Under the pieces are notes generated by a model. The model ran no database searches. It was given only the letters and a program-made list of their open reading frames with translations, and was not told the origin of the DNA. Made by a program: the position numbers and the translations under genes. From G020354645 sp050053515 (GTDB taxonomy: Bacteria > Desulfobacterota > Desulfobacteria > Desulfobacterales > G020354645), in the NCBI GenBank assembly GCA_050053515.1, contig JASFTQ010000118.1, positions 1 to 12,575 of the forward strand: DNA of 12,575 bases. The letters run 5' to 3'. This document shows positions 1-6,679 of this stretch, piece by piece (positions within the stretch are counted from its first letter, which is position 1; each line of letters begins with the position of its first letter).

Positions 1-101
1 TAATAATTTTGAGTAATGCCGATCGGTACATTGCGCTGAGGTTGCCAACTTATCCGATGATTTTACAGCAATTTTAGTTGGTTGGATCCTTTACAGTTGC
101 T

Positions 102-131
102 TTGACAAAAATTATGTTCTACAAGTATAAA
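102..131 (+). promoter_or_regulatory. sigma70-type promoter for the GDP-fucose synthase gene
   Basis: A perfect -35 box TTGACA (102-107) is followed after 18 bp by TATAAA (126-131), one base away from the TATAAT consensus. Transcription would start near 138, giving a leader of about 50 nt before the ATG at 191. The rest of 1-190 holds no convincing gene; an 8-bp palindrome CCGATCGG sits at 19-26. The boxes are read directly from the sequence; promoter activity is inferred. Confidence 0.6.
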
Positions 132-190
132 ATACCGACGGAAGCGTTCAAAGTCCTGCGTGAATGACATACAATTGACAAAATCAAGCC

Positions 191-1345
191 ATGCAACCAA
201 ACAATCCAATGCCCGCATCTTCTCAGATCTATGTTGCCGGTCACCGCGGCATGGTGGGCTCTGCCATTGTTCGCCGCCTGAACGCCGAAGGCTATCGCAA
301 TATCGTTGTGAGGACCCGTGAAGAACTTGATCTTATCGATCAAGCGGCGGTGCGGGTTTTTTTTCAGAATACAAAAATCGATTATGTCATCCTTGCGGCC
401 GCCAAAGTCGGCGGTATTCTGGCCAACAACACGAGACCCGCCGAGTTTATCTATCAGAACCTGATGATTGAGGCCAACGTGATTCATGCGGCTTTTGGTG
501 CAGGGGTGCAAAATCTTCTTTTATTGGGCAGCTCCTGCATTTATCCGAAACATGCCCCCCAGCCCATGAAAGAGGAGTATCTTCTTTCAGACCGGTTGGA
601 ACCGACCAACGAACCGTATGCCGTTGCAAAAATAGCCGGAATAAAGCTTTGTGAGGCATATAACCGGCAATACCGGACAAAGTACCGGGCTGTAATGCCG
701 ACAAATCTATATGGGCCCAATGACAATTACGATCTCGAGAACTCTCACGTTTTACCGGCTTTGATCCGTAAATTTCATCTGGCAAAACTTGCCATGCAGA
801 AAGATTGGCAGGCAATCCAGAGAGACGAATCTCAATACGGTCCAATTCCTGGAGATTTTCGCGATTGTCTGGAGACCATCGCCGGGAATTCCGATGGCCT
901 ACCGGATCGTGACATAATTCAGCTGTGGGGAAGCGGTTCTCCCAAAAGGGAATTTTTACATGTTGATGATTTAGCGGCGGCTTGCTTCGAGGTGATAAAC
1001 TTAGCCGATGATCAGTACGAAGAACTTTGCGCCACGCCGGATTTGAGTCGCACATCACAAGATGAAACGCTTGCGCCTTGGGCCGGCCCGCTGCCAGCGG
1101 ACTTACCGTCGAAGGTTACCCATATAAACATTGGAGCGGGCAGGGACATTTCGATCAGCGAACTTTCGGAAATCGTAAAAGCGGTGGTCGGTTTTGCAGG
1201 CCAGGTAGATTGGGATCGCACCAAACCGGACGGAACACCGCGAAAACTCTTGGATGTTACAAGGTTGATGCGAATCGGTTGGCGGCCTCGCATAGGCCTG
1301 AAAGAGGGTATTCGTCAAACCTACACCGCATATATCGAGCACTGA
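191..1345 (+). CDS. fcl: GDP-L-fucose synthase (GDP-4-keto-6-deoxymannose 3,5-epimerase/4-reductase), long form
   Basis: This cytoplasmic short-chain dehydrogenase epimerises and reduces GDP-4-keto-6-deoxy-D-mannose with NADPH to give GDP-L-fucose for surface polysaccharide. The 384-residue protein shows the nucleotide-binding GHRGMVG loop (17-23), the GSSCIYP segment (113-119) with the expected active-site Cys116, the Tyr143/Lys147 pair in YAVAK, the active-site His186, and the family signature WGSGSPKREFLHVDD (246-260). The usual length is about 310-320 residues. The surplus lies in two insertions, roughly 201-240 and 274-308, neither of which interrupts a catalytic motif; longer forms are known in other bacteria. 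The ATG at 191 has no clear Shine-Dalgarno sequence, and Met7 is an alternative start. The usual partner gmd is not seen and may lie upstream of the window. Function is assigned with high confidence. Confidence 0.93.
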   Translation: MQPNNPMPASSQIYVAGHRGMVGSAIVRRLNAEGYRNIVVRTREELDLIDQAAVRVFFQNTKIDYVILAAAKVGGILANNTRPAEFIYQNLMIEANVIHAAFGAGVQNLLLLGSSCIYPKHAPQPMKEEYLLSDRLEPTNEPYAVAKIAGIKLCEAYNRQYRTKYRAVMPTNLYGPNDNYDLENSHVLPALIRKFHLAKLAMQKDWQAIQRDESQYGPIPGDFRDCLETIAGNSDGLPDRDIIQLWGSGSPKREFLHVDDLAAACFEVINLADDQYEELCATPDLSRTSQDETLAPWAGPLPADLPSKVTHINIGAGRDISISELSEIVKAVVGFAGQVDWDRTKPDGTPRKLLDVTRLMRIGWRPRIGLKEGIRQTYTAYIEH

Positions 1346-1384
1346 GGTCAACACAATCAATCCTTGCCGGATCGTAACCGACGC

Positions 1385-1405
1385 AGCTGAATTGACAACT
1401 CAGCT
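1385..1405. promoter_or_regulatory. 21-bp near-perfect palindrome over a -35 box (candidate operator)
   Basis: The arms AGCTGA (1385-1390) and TCAGCT (1400-1405) are exact reverse complements. The bases between them continue the symmetry (TTG at 1392-1394 with CAA at 1396-1398), leaving one mismatched pair, so 9 of 10 pairs match around a central A at 1395. The centre falls inside the -35 box TTGACA, as expected for a repressor operator. It could also fold in RNA, but no T-run follows, so it is a poor terminator for the upstream gene. The symmetry is seen; the operator role is inferred. Confidence 0.4.
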
Positions 1406-1419
1406 ATCAGCGGTATATT
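1392..1419 (+). promoter_or_regulatory. sigma70-type promoter for the lipoprotein gene
   Basis: A perfect TTGACA (1392-1397) and TATATT (1414-1419, 5/6 to consensus) are separated by 16 bp, giving a predicted start near 1426 and a leader of about 35 nt carrying the strong ribosome site of the next gene. It lies 47 bp after the fucose synthase stop and suggests the lipoprotein is transcribed separately from it. Confidence 0.55.
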
Positions 1420-1460
1420 TAAGCATAAGCGAGCCAATCAAGGAGGGTGGAGGCAATACG

Positions 1461-1949
1461 ATGATTATACCAAAAGACAACAGAATTTTGCCGACAGCCA
1501 TGTGCGTCCTGGCGGCTTTGATGTTGCTTGCAGCAGGCTGTTCGGTATTACCGCGCGAGAAAGAAGGCTCGCCCCCCAAAGATACATCTAAAAAGAACGC
1601 GCAGGCGCCGAGTTACCATGAGTTTGAAGATGTCCTGATCCCCAAAGAGTTGAAAGTCGACCGGGATGAATCTTTCATCTATCAGACATCCGGTGTTTCG
1701 GCCGGACTTTTGACGTTAAAAGCCCGCGTCGAGATGGGTTCTTTGATTACTTTTTTTGAAAAAAACATGCGCAAAGACAATTGGCGGTTGATCAGCTCAT
1801 TCAAATCAGAACAGACCATGATGCTGTTTCAAAAAGAAAACCGCTGGTGCGTCATGAATATTACCCAGAGCGGTTTCGATTACAGTACCCGCGTCGAAAT
1901 CTGGGTGGCGCCGACGATGGGTGAAACCCCAAGCGGCTTATTGCAGTGA
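1461..1949 (+). CDS. small outer-layer lipoprotein of unknown function
   Basis: I do not recognise the family. The 162-residue protein starts with a lipoprotein signal: charged N-terminus, hydrophobic stretch 13-26 and lipobox LLAAGC, so Cys27 would be the lipidated first residue. A short Lys/Pro/Ser-rich linker (about 30-48) precedes one compact globular domain (about 50-155) containing the block VLIPKELKVDRDESF and the segment FFEKNMRKDNWRLISSFKS. The ATG at 1461 is chosen because AAGGAGG (1440-1446) and GGAGG (1449-1453, 7 nt away) precede it; an upstream in-frame TTG at 1392 is the promoter -35 box and would put 23 residues before the signal peptide. The gene has its own promoter with an overlapping palindrome and stands 112 bp before coaBC. 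Export and lipidation are well supported; the role is unknown. Confidence 0.85.
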   Translation: MIIPKDNRILPTAMCVLAALMLLAAGCSVLPREKEGSPPKDTSKKNAQAPSYHEFEDVLIPKELKVDRDESFIYQTSGVSAGLLTLKARVEMGSLITFFEKNMRKDNWRLISSFKSEQTMMLFQKENRWCVMNITQSGFDYSTRVEIWVAPTMGETPSGLLQ

Positions 1950-1991
1950 CCGGCCTTCAGCCGACGATACCATCAACCCGTGACTCAACTC

Positions 1992-2029
1992 GTTCAAGGG
2001 TCGTGCAAAAAATACCCCGACCTTTGAAC
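1992..2029 (+). other. 12-bp stem-loop between the lipoprotein gene and coaBC
   Basis: GTTCAAGGGTCG (1992-2003) pairs with CGACCTTTGAAC (2018-2029) through 11 Watson-Crick pairs and one G-T pair, around a 14-nt A-rich loop. The bases after it lack a T-run (TAAAGGGC), so it is not a classical intrinsic terminator. It could separate the two transcripts, stabilise an mRNA end or serve as a protein-binding dyad. The dyad itself is clear; its role is open. Confidence 0.45.
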
Positions 2030-2061
2030 TAAAGGGCATTTCTCCGGATTAAACCCAAAAA

Positions 2062-3282
2062 ATGACGCCTTCAATCAAAGATAAAAATATTATTCTCGGT
2101 GTTTGCGGCGGAATTGCAGCTTACAAGAGCGTAGAGTTGCTGAGACAGATGAAAAAACAGGACGCCAGCGTCAGGGTCGTCATGACCCACAATGCCAAGG
2201 CCTTTGTCGCCCCCCTGACCTTCGAAGCGTTATCCGGCCAACCGGTCTGCACCAGTCTCTTTGACGAGCATCATGAGGCATCGATTCGCCATATCGATTG
2301 GGCCCGGCAAGCGGATGCCGTTGTGATTGCCCCGGCTACGGCCAACATGATCGGAAAACTTGCCGCCGGTATCGCTGATGATGCGTTGAGCACCATGATG
2401 CTGGCTGTCACCGCACCGGTTTGTTTGTGCCCGTCGATGAATGCGGATATGTATGCAAGCCGTGCCGTGCAACGCAACCTTGAAATATTGAGGCGTGATG
2501 GATATTATGTCCTGGAACCCGGTTCCGGCGAACTTGCCTGCGGTACGACCGGACCGGGGCGTCTGCCGGAGCCGGAAATTATTCTGGACAGGCTCAGGGC
2601 TTCTTTGTCTTCAAAGGATCTGAAAGACAAGCGTGTGCTGGTAACGGCCGGGCCCACCCAAGAACCGATCGATCCTGTCAGATTTATCAGTAACCCTTCG
2701 TCCGGCAAGATGGGCTTTTCGATCGCCAGGGCTGCTGAACACAGAGGCGGCAAGGTCACCCTCATCACAGGCCCCAGTCATTTACCGGACCCTTTGAATG
2801 TAGCAGTGATCAGGGTGCGCACGGCGGATGAAATGGCCCAGTGTGTATTCAAGAGTCTCAAAGAAAGCCAGGTTGTCATAAAGACTGCAGCCGTTTCGGA
2901 TTTCAAACCCCAAAAAGCGGTTCGTCACAAGATCAAGAAAGACGCCGGCGGGCTAATCGTTGAAACCCAGAGGACCCAGGACATACTGAAGGAAATCGGT
3001 CACAGAAAAACGGGGCAAATTTTGGTGGGTTTTGCAGCCGAAACCAAAGATCTTGCAAAGAATGCAACCCAGAAACTGGCGGAAAAAAACCTGGATATCA
3101 TTGCCGCCAATCTGCTCGGAAACCCCGGTTCCGGATTCGGGTCGGATACCAACGAAGTCACCCTGTTTTTTAAAGATGGGAGAAAAGAGGCGCTTCCGCA
3201 AATGGGCAAGGACGAAGTCGCCCATATTTTATTGGATAGAATCGTAGAATTAATCGGTGCGTCTCAAAAAGACAACGGATGA
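2062..3282 (+). CDS. coaBC: bifunctional phosphopantothenoylcysteine decarboxylase / phosphopantothenate-cysteine ligase
   Basis: The enzyme joins cysteine to 4'-phosphopantothenate (CoaB) and decarboxylates the product to 4'-phosphopantetheine (CoaC), two consecutive steps of coenzyme A synthesis in the cytoplasm. At 406 residues it matches the family length. The FMN-binding CoaC half (about 1-185) has the GGIAAYKS start (16-23), the catalytic His77 in HIDWA, the PSMNADMY motif (124-131) and Cys160 in ACGTTGPGRL. The CoaB half (about 189-400) has VLVTAGPTQEPIDPVRFISN (192-211, Asn211 equivalent to the acyl-intermediate Asn), SSGKMG, AAVSDF (276-281) and KIKK (290-293). No strong ribosome site precedes the ATG. 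Its stop overlaps the next start as ATGA, so the two genes are translationally coupled. Confidence 0.96.
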   Translation: MTPSIKDKNIILGVCGGIAAYKSVELLRQMKKQDASVRVVMTHNAKAFVAPLTFEALSGQPVCTSLFDEHHEASIRHIDWARQADAVVIAPATANMIGKLAAGIADDALSTMMLAVTAPVCLCPSMNADMYASRAVQRNLEILRRDGYYVLEPGSGELACGTTGPGRLPEPEIILDRLRASLSSKDLKDKRVLVTAGPTQEPIDPVRFISNPSSGKMGFSIARAAEHRGGKVTLITGPSHLPDPLNVAVIRVRTADEMAQCVFKSLKESQVVIKTAAVSDFKPQKAVRHKIKKDAGGLIVETQRTQDILKEIGHRKTGQILVGFAAETKDLAKNATQKLAEKNLDIIAANLLGNPGSGFGSDTNEVTLFFKDGRKEALPQMGKDEVAHILLDRIVELIGASQKDNG

Positions 3283-4025
3283 TCAATAGGTCAGAAGCTA
3301 TGGTTCCTACGGAATTGGTGTCCGAAACACTGCAAGATCTAACGCACTGGCTGCGTCTGGTCGCTGAGAACGGTTGGAAAGGATTTGACTGCTCCGGTCG
3401 AAGCCTGGCAACACTTAAACGCTGGGAGCAGCAACCGAAAGCTTTATGCGAGACGTTGCAGGACATTCGTGCGGATCTCGGTGACTGCCGGCGCTGCAAG
3501 CTTTCACAGGGCCGCAAAAACATCGTCTTCGGCGCCGGAAACCCGGCTGCCAAGCTTGTTTTCGTGGGTGAAGGCCCGGGTTACGAGGAGGATCGACAGG
3601 GCCAACCCTTTGTCGGGGCTGCCGGCCACTTGCTCACCAAAATTATTCAGGCCATGAGATTGACCCGCGAACAGGTTTATATTTGTAATATCATAAAATG
3701 CCGGCCGCCGGGAAATCGGGATCCGGAGACCGATGAGATTCAGGCCTGCTCGCCGCTTTTGGTTCGTCAACTCAAGGCGATTTCGCCGGACTTTATTGTA
3801 GCGCTGGGAAGCTTTGCAGCCCGGACCCTGCTTGAAACCACAGCACCCATATCGAAACTCAGGGGACGATTTCATGAATTTATGGGCATAAAAGTGATGC
3901 CCACGTATCATCCGGCTTTTCTGTTACGCAACCCCGAAAAAAAGAGGCAGGCTTGGGAGGATATACAGAAATTGATGAAGGAAATGGGCATATCCAGCCC
4001 TGGTCACCAAACAAACGGAACTTGA
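3279..4025 (+). CDS. family 4 (Fe-S) uracil-DNA glycosylase
   Basis: It removes uracil from DNA arising by cytosine deamination or dUTP incorporation, the first step of base-excision repair. The 248-residue protein has the motif-A region GEGPGYEED (98-106) followed by GQPFVGAAGHLL (108-119), which is typical of family 4, and the second active-site motif TYHPAFLLRNP (209-219). Four cysteines, C70 and C73 (CRRC) plus C141 (KCRPPGNRDP) and C157, fit the [4Fe-4S] ligand pattern. The first 58 residues are an extra N-terminal region ahead of the minimal domain of about 190 residues. The ATG at 3279 overlaps the coaBC stop by four bases; Met8 (3300) is an alternative. The link with coaBC is probably only transcriptional. 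Confidence 0.93.
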   Translation: MINRSEAMVPTELVSETLQDLTHWLRLVAENGWKGFDCSGRSLATLKRWEQQPKALCETLQDIRADLGDCRRCKLSQGRKNIVFGAGNPAAKLVFVGEGPGYEEDRQGQPFVGAAGHLLTKIIQAMRLTREQVYICNIIKCRPPGNRDPETDEIQACSPLLVRQLKAISPDFIVALGSFAARTLLETTAPISKLRGRFHEFMGIKVMPTYHPAFLLRNPEKKRQAWEDIQKLMKEMGISSPGHQTNGT

Positions 4026-4103
4026 GCCGGTCACATAAAGCAGGGATTTGCATAATGCCTCAATTGCGTGTAAACAAAATAAGGAAACGAGGTAATTATC
4101 GTA

Positions 4104-5405
4104 ATGAAAAAAGCAATAATAAAAATCTTTCTCCTGACAGCGTTGCTGTGCGTGCTGTGTTTTTCAGCTATCGGTCAGGCAGACGCATCTGAAGTCTATA
4201 TCATGCAAGTAAACGACGCCATCAGCCCGGGCGTGGCTGATTTTTTAATAAGCGGTATCGAACAGGCCAATGATGAAAACGCTGCCTGCCTGATCATCGA
4301 AATGGACACTCCGGGAGGGCTGGCTGAATCCATGCGGTCAATTATCAAGGCCATTCTTGCAAGCCGGATACCGGTTATCGTTTTTGTGGCTCCCAGCGGC
4401 GCCAGAGCAGCCTCTGCGGGTGTAATGATTACGATGGCGGCCGACATTGCCGCAATGGCACCCGGCACCAACATCGGTGCCGCTCATCCGGTGGGTATCG
4501 GCGGTAAAGATATCAACAAGACCATGTCCGATAAAGTCATCAATGATATGGTGGCCCATGCAAAAAGCGTGGCCGAAAAAAGAGGCCGGAATGCGGAATG
4601 GGTTGAACAGGCGATTCGTGAGAGTGTGGCGGTAACTGAAACCGAAGCCCTCGAAAAAAACATCATCGATGTCGTTGCAAACGACATCGATGATCTCATC
4701 AAGCAGATCAACGGGCTCACGGTTGCAGACAAAGGTGTGCTTAAACTTGCTGAAAGCAAAAAGAAAATACTTGAAGAAAGTATGAGAACCAAGATCCTAA
4801 AAACCATCAGTGATCCGAATATCGCTTACATATTGCTGATGATAGGGCTGGCAGGGCTTTATTTCGAACTCTCGCATCCCGGTGCCATATTTCCCGGGGT
4901 TATCGGCGGAATTTCCCTGATACTGGCATTCTTTGCGCTGCAGACCCTGCCGGTTAACTATGCCGGCATTCTGCTCATTTTGCTTGCAATTGTATTGTTT
5001 ATCATGGAGATGAAGATCACAAGTTACGGGCTTTTGAGTGTCGCGGGGATTGTATCGCTGCTGTTGGGCTCACTGATGCTTTTTCAAGGCAGCAGCCCGG
5101 AATTCAGCCTTTCCTGGCGTGTTTTCATACCTACGATCGTTTTGATTTCAGGATTTTTTGTTTTTGTGGCCGGCCTGGTTTTTCGGGCGCAGAGGGCCAA
5201 ACCGAAAACCGGGACCTCAGGGCTCATCGGGGAAATCGGAATTGTGAAAAAGTCAATTAAACCCGAGGGCAAAGTTTTTATCCATGGTGAGCTGTGGAAT
5301 GCCATCTCAAAGGAGGATATACCAGAAGGCACCAAAGTCCGTGTCGTTGATGTCGTCAACCTCGTTCTGGAGGTTGAACCACTTATGGAATCTGCAGAGG
5401 GTTGA
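4104..5405 (+). CDS. NfeD1b-type membrane-bound serine protease (ClpP class)
   Basis: Family members are membrane proteases with a Ser-Lys dyad that cleave hydrophobic stretches; the archaeal relative 1510-N cleaves the partner stomatin. This protein of 433 residues has a signal peptide (1-28, likely cut after ADA), a ClpP-like domain (about 30-210) with MDTPGG (67-72) and the nucleophile candidate Ser104 in GARAASAG, and Lys144 at the expected distance for the dyad. A hydrophobic block with about four to five membrane spans follows (about 241-361), then a C-terminal OB-fold NfeD domain (about 370-427). The domain order is the full-length NfeD1b form. GAGG (4089-4092) lies 11 nt before the ATG. 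The slipin gene downstream is the usual partner, but here the two are parted by 221 bp containing a foldback repeat. Confidence 0.94.
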   Translation: MKKAIIKIFLLTALLCVLCFSAIGQADASEVYIMQVNDAISPGVADFLISGIEQANDENAACLIIEMDTPGGLAESMRSIIKAILASRIPVIVFVAPSGARAASAGVMITMAADIAAMAPGTNIGAAHPVGIGGKDINKTMSDKVINDMVAHAKSVAEKRGRNAEWVEQAIRESVAVTETEALEKNIIDVVANDIDDLIKQINGLTVADKGVLKLAESKKKILEESMRTKILKTISDPNIAYILLMIGLAGLYFELSHPGAIFPGVIGGISLILAFFALQTLPVNYAGILLILLAIVLFIMEMKITSYGLLSVAGIVSLLLGSLMLFQGSSPEFSLSWRVFIPTIVLISGFFVFVAGLVFRAQRAKPKTGTSGLIGEIGIVKKSIKPEGKVFIHGELWNAISKEDIPEGTKVRVVDVVNLVLEVEPLMESAEG

Positions 5406-5559
5406 TACTCGAGGCCATATCAAAAATAGGATTTTGGTTCAAGATCGCGGCGGGGCCGAGTTTCAAACCGCAGGCATACTGTTGTATGTCGAGGATTTGA
5501 AACGAGGCACCAACAAAGATATTGGGCCAAAAGACGTTTTTGAGATGGCTTCTAGAATC
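5404..5559. repeat. long imperfect inverted repeat (foldback element) between nfeD and slipin
   Basis: The left arm (5404-5479) and right arm (5484-5559) are imperfect reverse complements around a TGTT loop. By hand alignment about 53 of 77 columns are Watson-Crick, with some further G-T pairs. Best blocks, left arm against the reverse complement of the right: CATATCAAAAA with CATCTCAAAAA, TTTTGG with TTTTGG, GTTTCAAA with GTTTCAAA, and CATAC with CATAC at the tip. The element starts inside the nfeD stop codon and ends 67 bp before the slipin ATG. It fills most of a gap that holds no recognisable gene: a + strand frame stays open to 5604, but it begins inside nfeD and has no start signal of its own. 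A MITE-like or other dispersed palindromic repeat is the likeliest reading; a structured intercistronic RNA is the alternative. Confidence 0.6.
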
Positions 5560-5626
5560 CGTCTGTCCCCCATTAACAAAAGGTATTCGATTGTCGGCGT
5601 GTAACCCATGAAAAAAGGAGTTTGAT

Positions 5627-6388
5627 ATGCTATTTACCGTTATCGCCATTGTCATTCTTGTTCTTTTCTTTCTTTCCGCTGCGTTGCGAATCTTAAACGA
5701 GTATGAACGTGGCGTGATTTTCCGGCTGGGACGTGTTATCGCAGCCAAAGGACCCGGGCTGATCATTCTGATTCCGGTGATCGATAAAATGATCCGGGTC
5801 AGCCTGCGATTGGTGGCCCTGGATGTGGACCCCCAGGATGTTATTACCCGCGACAATGTTTCGGTGAAGGTCAATGCCGTTATTTATTTCCGGGTGGTAG
5901 AGCCGATTAAGGCCATCGTTGAGGTGGAAAACTACAGTTATGCCATGTCGCAGTTGGCGCAGACCACCATACGCAGTGTTTGCGGACAGGCCGAACTGGA
6001 CGACCTTTTGGCCGAAAGGGAAAAGATCAACACCGAACTCCAGGAGATATTGGATACTCATACGGATCCCTGGGGTATAAAGGTCGCTACCGTGGAGCTG
6101 AAGCATATTGATTTGCCCCAAGAAATGCAGCGGGCCATGGCGCGGCAGGCCGAGGCCGAGAGGGATCGTCGCGCCAAGGTCATCAATGCGGAAGGAGAAT
6201 ACCAGGCTGCAGCCAAGCTGGCAGAGGCGTCAAAGATCATCGAGGAACACCCCACAGCACTGCAGCTCAGGTTTTTACAAACCGTAAACGAGATGTCAGC
6301 CGAGACCAACACCACCACGATTTTTCCGCTGCCCCTTGAAATTTTCAAGCCTTTTATCAAACAGGCTGCCAAGAAAATACAGGAGTAG
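5627..6388 (+). CDS. slipin (stomatin-like SPFH/band 7 membrane protein)
   Basis: Slipins oligomerise in membrane microdomains and work with NfeD proteases in membrane protein quality control. The 253-residue protein has one N-terminal membrane segment (2-20), the slipin signature NEYERGVIFRLGR (24-36), a PGL turn (43-45), the SPFH core with TRDNVSVKVNAVIYFRV (74-90), and an Ala/Glu/Arg-rich coiled-coil region (about 165-207) containing RAMARQAEAERDRRAKVI. The C-terminus ends in a Pro/Phe-containing segment (FPLPLEIFKPF), as in prokaryotic p-stomatins. AAGGAG (5615-5620) sits 6 nt before the ATG. A five-codon frame (ATG at 5608, TGA at 5623-5625) ends one base before the start and is probably chance. 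Length and motifs are normal, and pairing with the upstream NfeD protease is the expected arrangement. Confidence 0.95.
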   Translation: MLFTVIAIVILVLFFLSAALRILNEYERGVIFRLGRVIAAKGPGLIILIPVIDKMIRVSLRLVALDVDPQDVITRDNVSVKVNAVIYFRVVEPIKAIVEVENYSYAMSQLAQTTIRSVCGQAELDDLLAEREKINTELQEILDTHTDPWGIKVATVELKHIDLPQEMQRAMARQAEAERDRRAKVINAEGEYQAAAKLAEASKIIEEHPTALQLRFLQTVNEMSAETNTTTIFPLPLEIFKPFIKQAAKKIQE

Positions 6389-6448
6389 GGCAAAACATTG
6401 TCAAACTTGTTTCTGTCGTTGGAGCCCGGGGGGGGTTGTTTCGGCCCG

Positions 6449-6547
6449 CCCTGGCGCAACGGATATTAGAATAACATTGGTTACCACCGGGCTACGAAAA
6501 AATAAGATATCAAAATCGGTAACCTGTGCTCGAGGTCTGGGCCAGGG
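6449..6547. repeat. nested inverted repeats in the slipin - Rho_N gap
   Basis: The 291-bp gap (6389-6679) has no credible gene. It contains an outer dyad CCCTGGCGCA (6449-6458) with TGGGCCAGGG (6538-6547), 9 of 10 pairs, and inside it an exact 7-bp dyad GGTTACC (6479-6485) with GGTAACC (6518-6524). A further AGCCCGG (6423-6429) / CCGGGCT (6487-6493) pair competes with these. Just upstream is a run of eight G (6428-6435), and just downstream the AT-rich repeat ATTCGAATTTCGAAT (6556-6570). It may be a decayed palindromic element; short dyads this far apart may also be chance. Confidence 0.3.
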
Positions 6548-6613
6548 TTTTCGATATTCGAATTTCGAATTTGGGAAAGTCTGATAGTAAATAATCTTTC
6601 CGGGAGGATTCTG

Positions 6614-6638
6614 AAGCCTGGTTCTTTGAGCCAGGCTT
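6614..6638 (+). terminator. strong hairpin, terminator-like, ahead of the Rho_N gene
   Basis: AAGCCTGGTTC (6614-6624) pairs with GAGCCAGGCTT (6628-6638) through ten Watson-Crick pairs and one G-T pair, with a TTT loop. The tail (ATTCACTTACC) is only weakly T-rich, so termination of the nfeD-slipin transcript is plausible but not certain. The hairpin ends 41 nt before the ATG of the next gene and could instead be a 5' leader structure. The short GC-rich stem is one of the best-formed hairpins in the window. Confidence 0.5.
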
Positions 6639-6679
6639 ATTCACTTACCAAAGATACAGGGAAAGGAGGCACAGCCAAA

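Noticed and set aside
175..180. Second TTGACA just before the fucose synthase start
   Set aside because: No -10-like hexamer lies 15-19 bp downstream, and the position would put transcription start inside the gene.
447..1058. 203-codon antisense frame within the fucose synthase gene
   Set aside because: The + strand frame encodes an intact enzyme with all motifs; the antisense product matches nothing and is rich in residues typical of shadow frames.
1392..1460. TTG at 1392 as start of the lipoprotein
   Set aside because: It would place 23 residues before the signal peptide and coincides with the -35 box; the ATG at 1461 has a strong ribosome site and a proper lipoprotein signal.
4053..4192. 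Short frame starting before nfeD in another frame
   Set aside because: No ribosome site; it runs into the nfeD signal-peptide coding region and its product has no recognisable features.
5284..5604. 106-codon + strand frame between nfeD and slipin
   Set aside because: It begins inside nfeD in another frame, has no ribosome site or recognised motif, and most of its distinct part is the foldback repeat.
5608..5625. Five-codon frame MKKGV ending one base before slipin
   Set aside because: It contains the slipin ribosome site itself and has none of its own; too short to argue for.
5383..5874. 163-codon antisense frame over the nfeD-slipin junction
   Set aside because: It covers the foldback and the slipin N-terminus in antisense; no motif and no ribosome site were seen, so it is a shadow.
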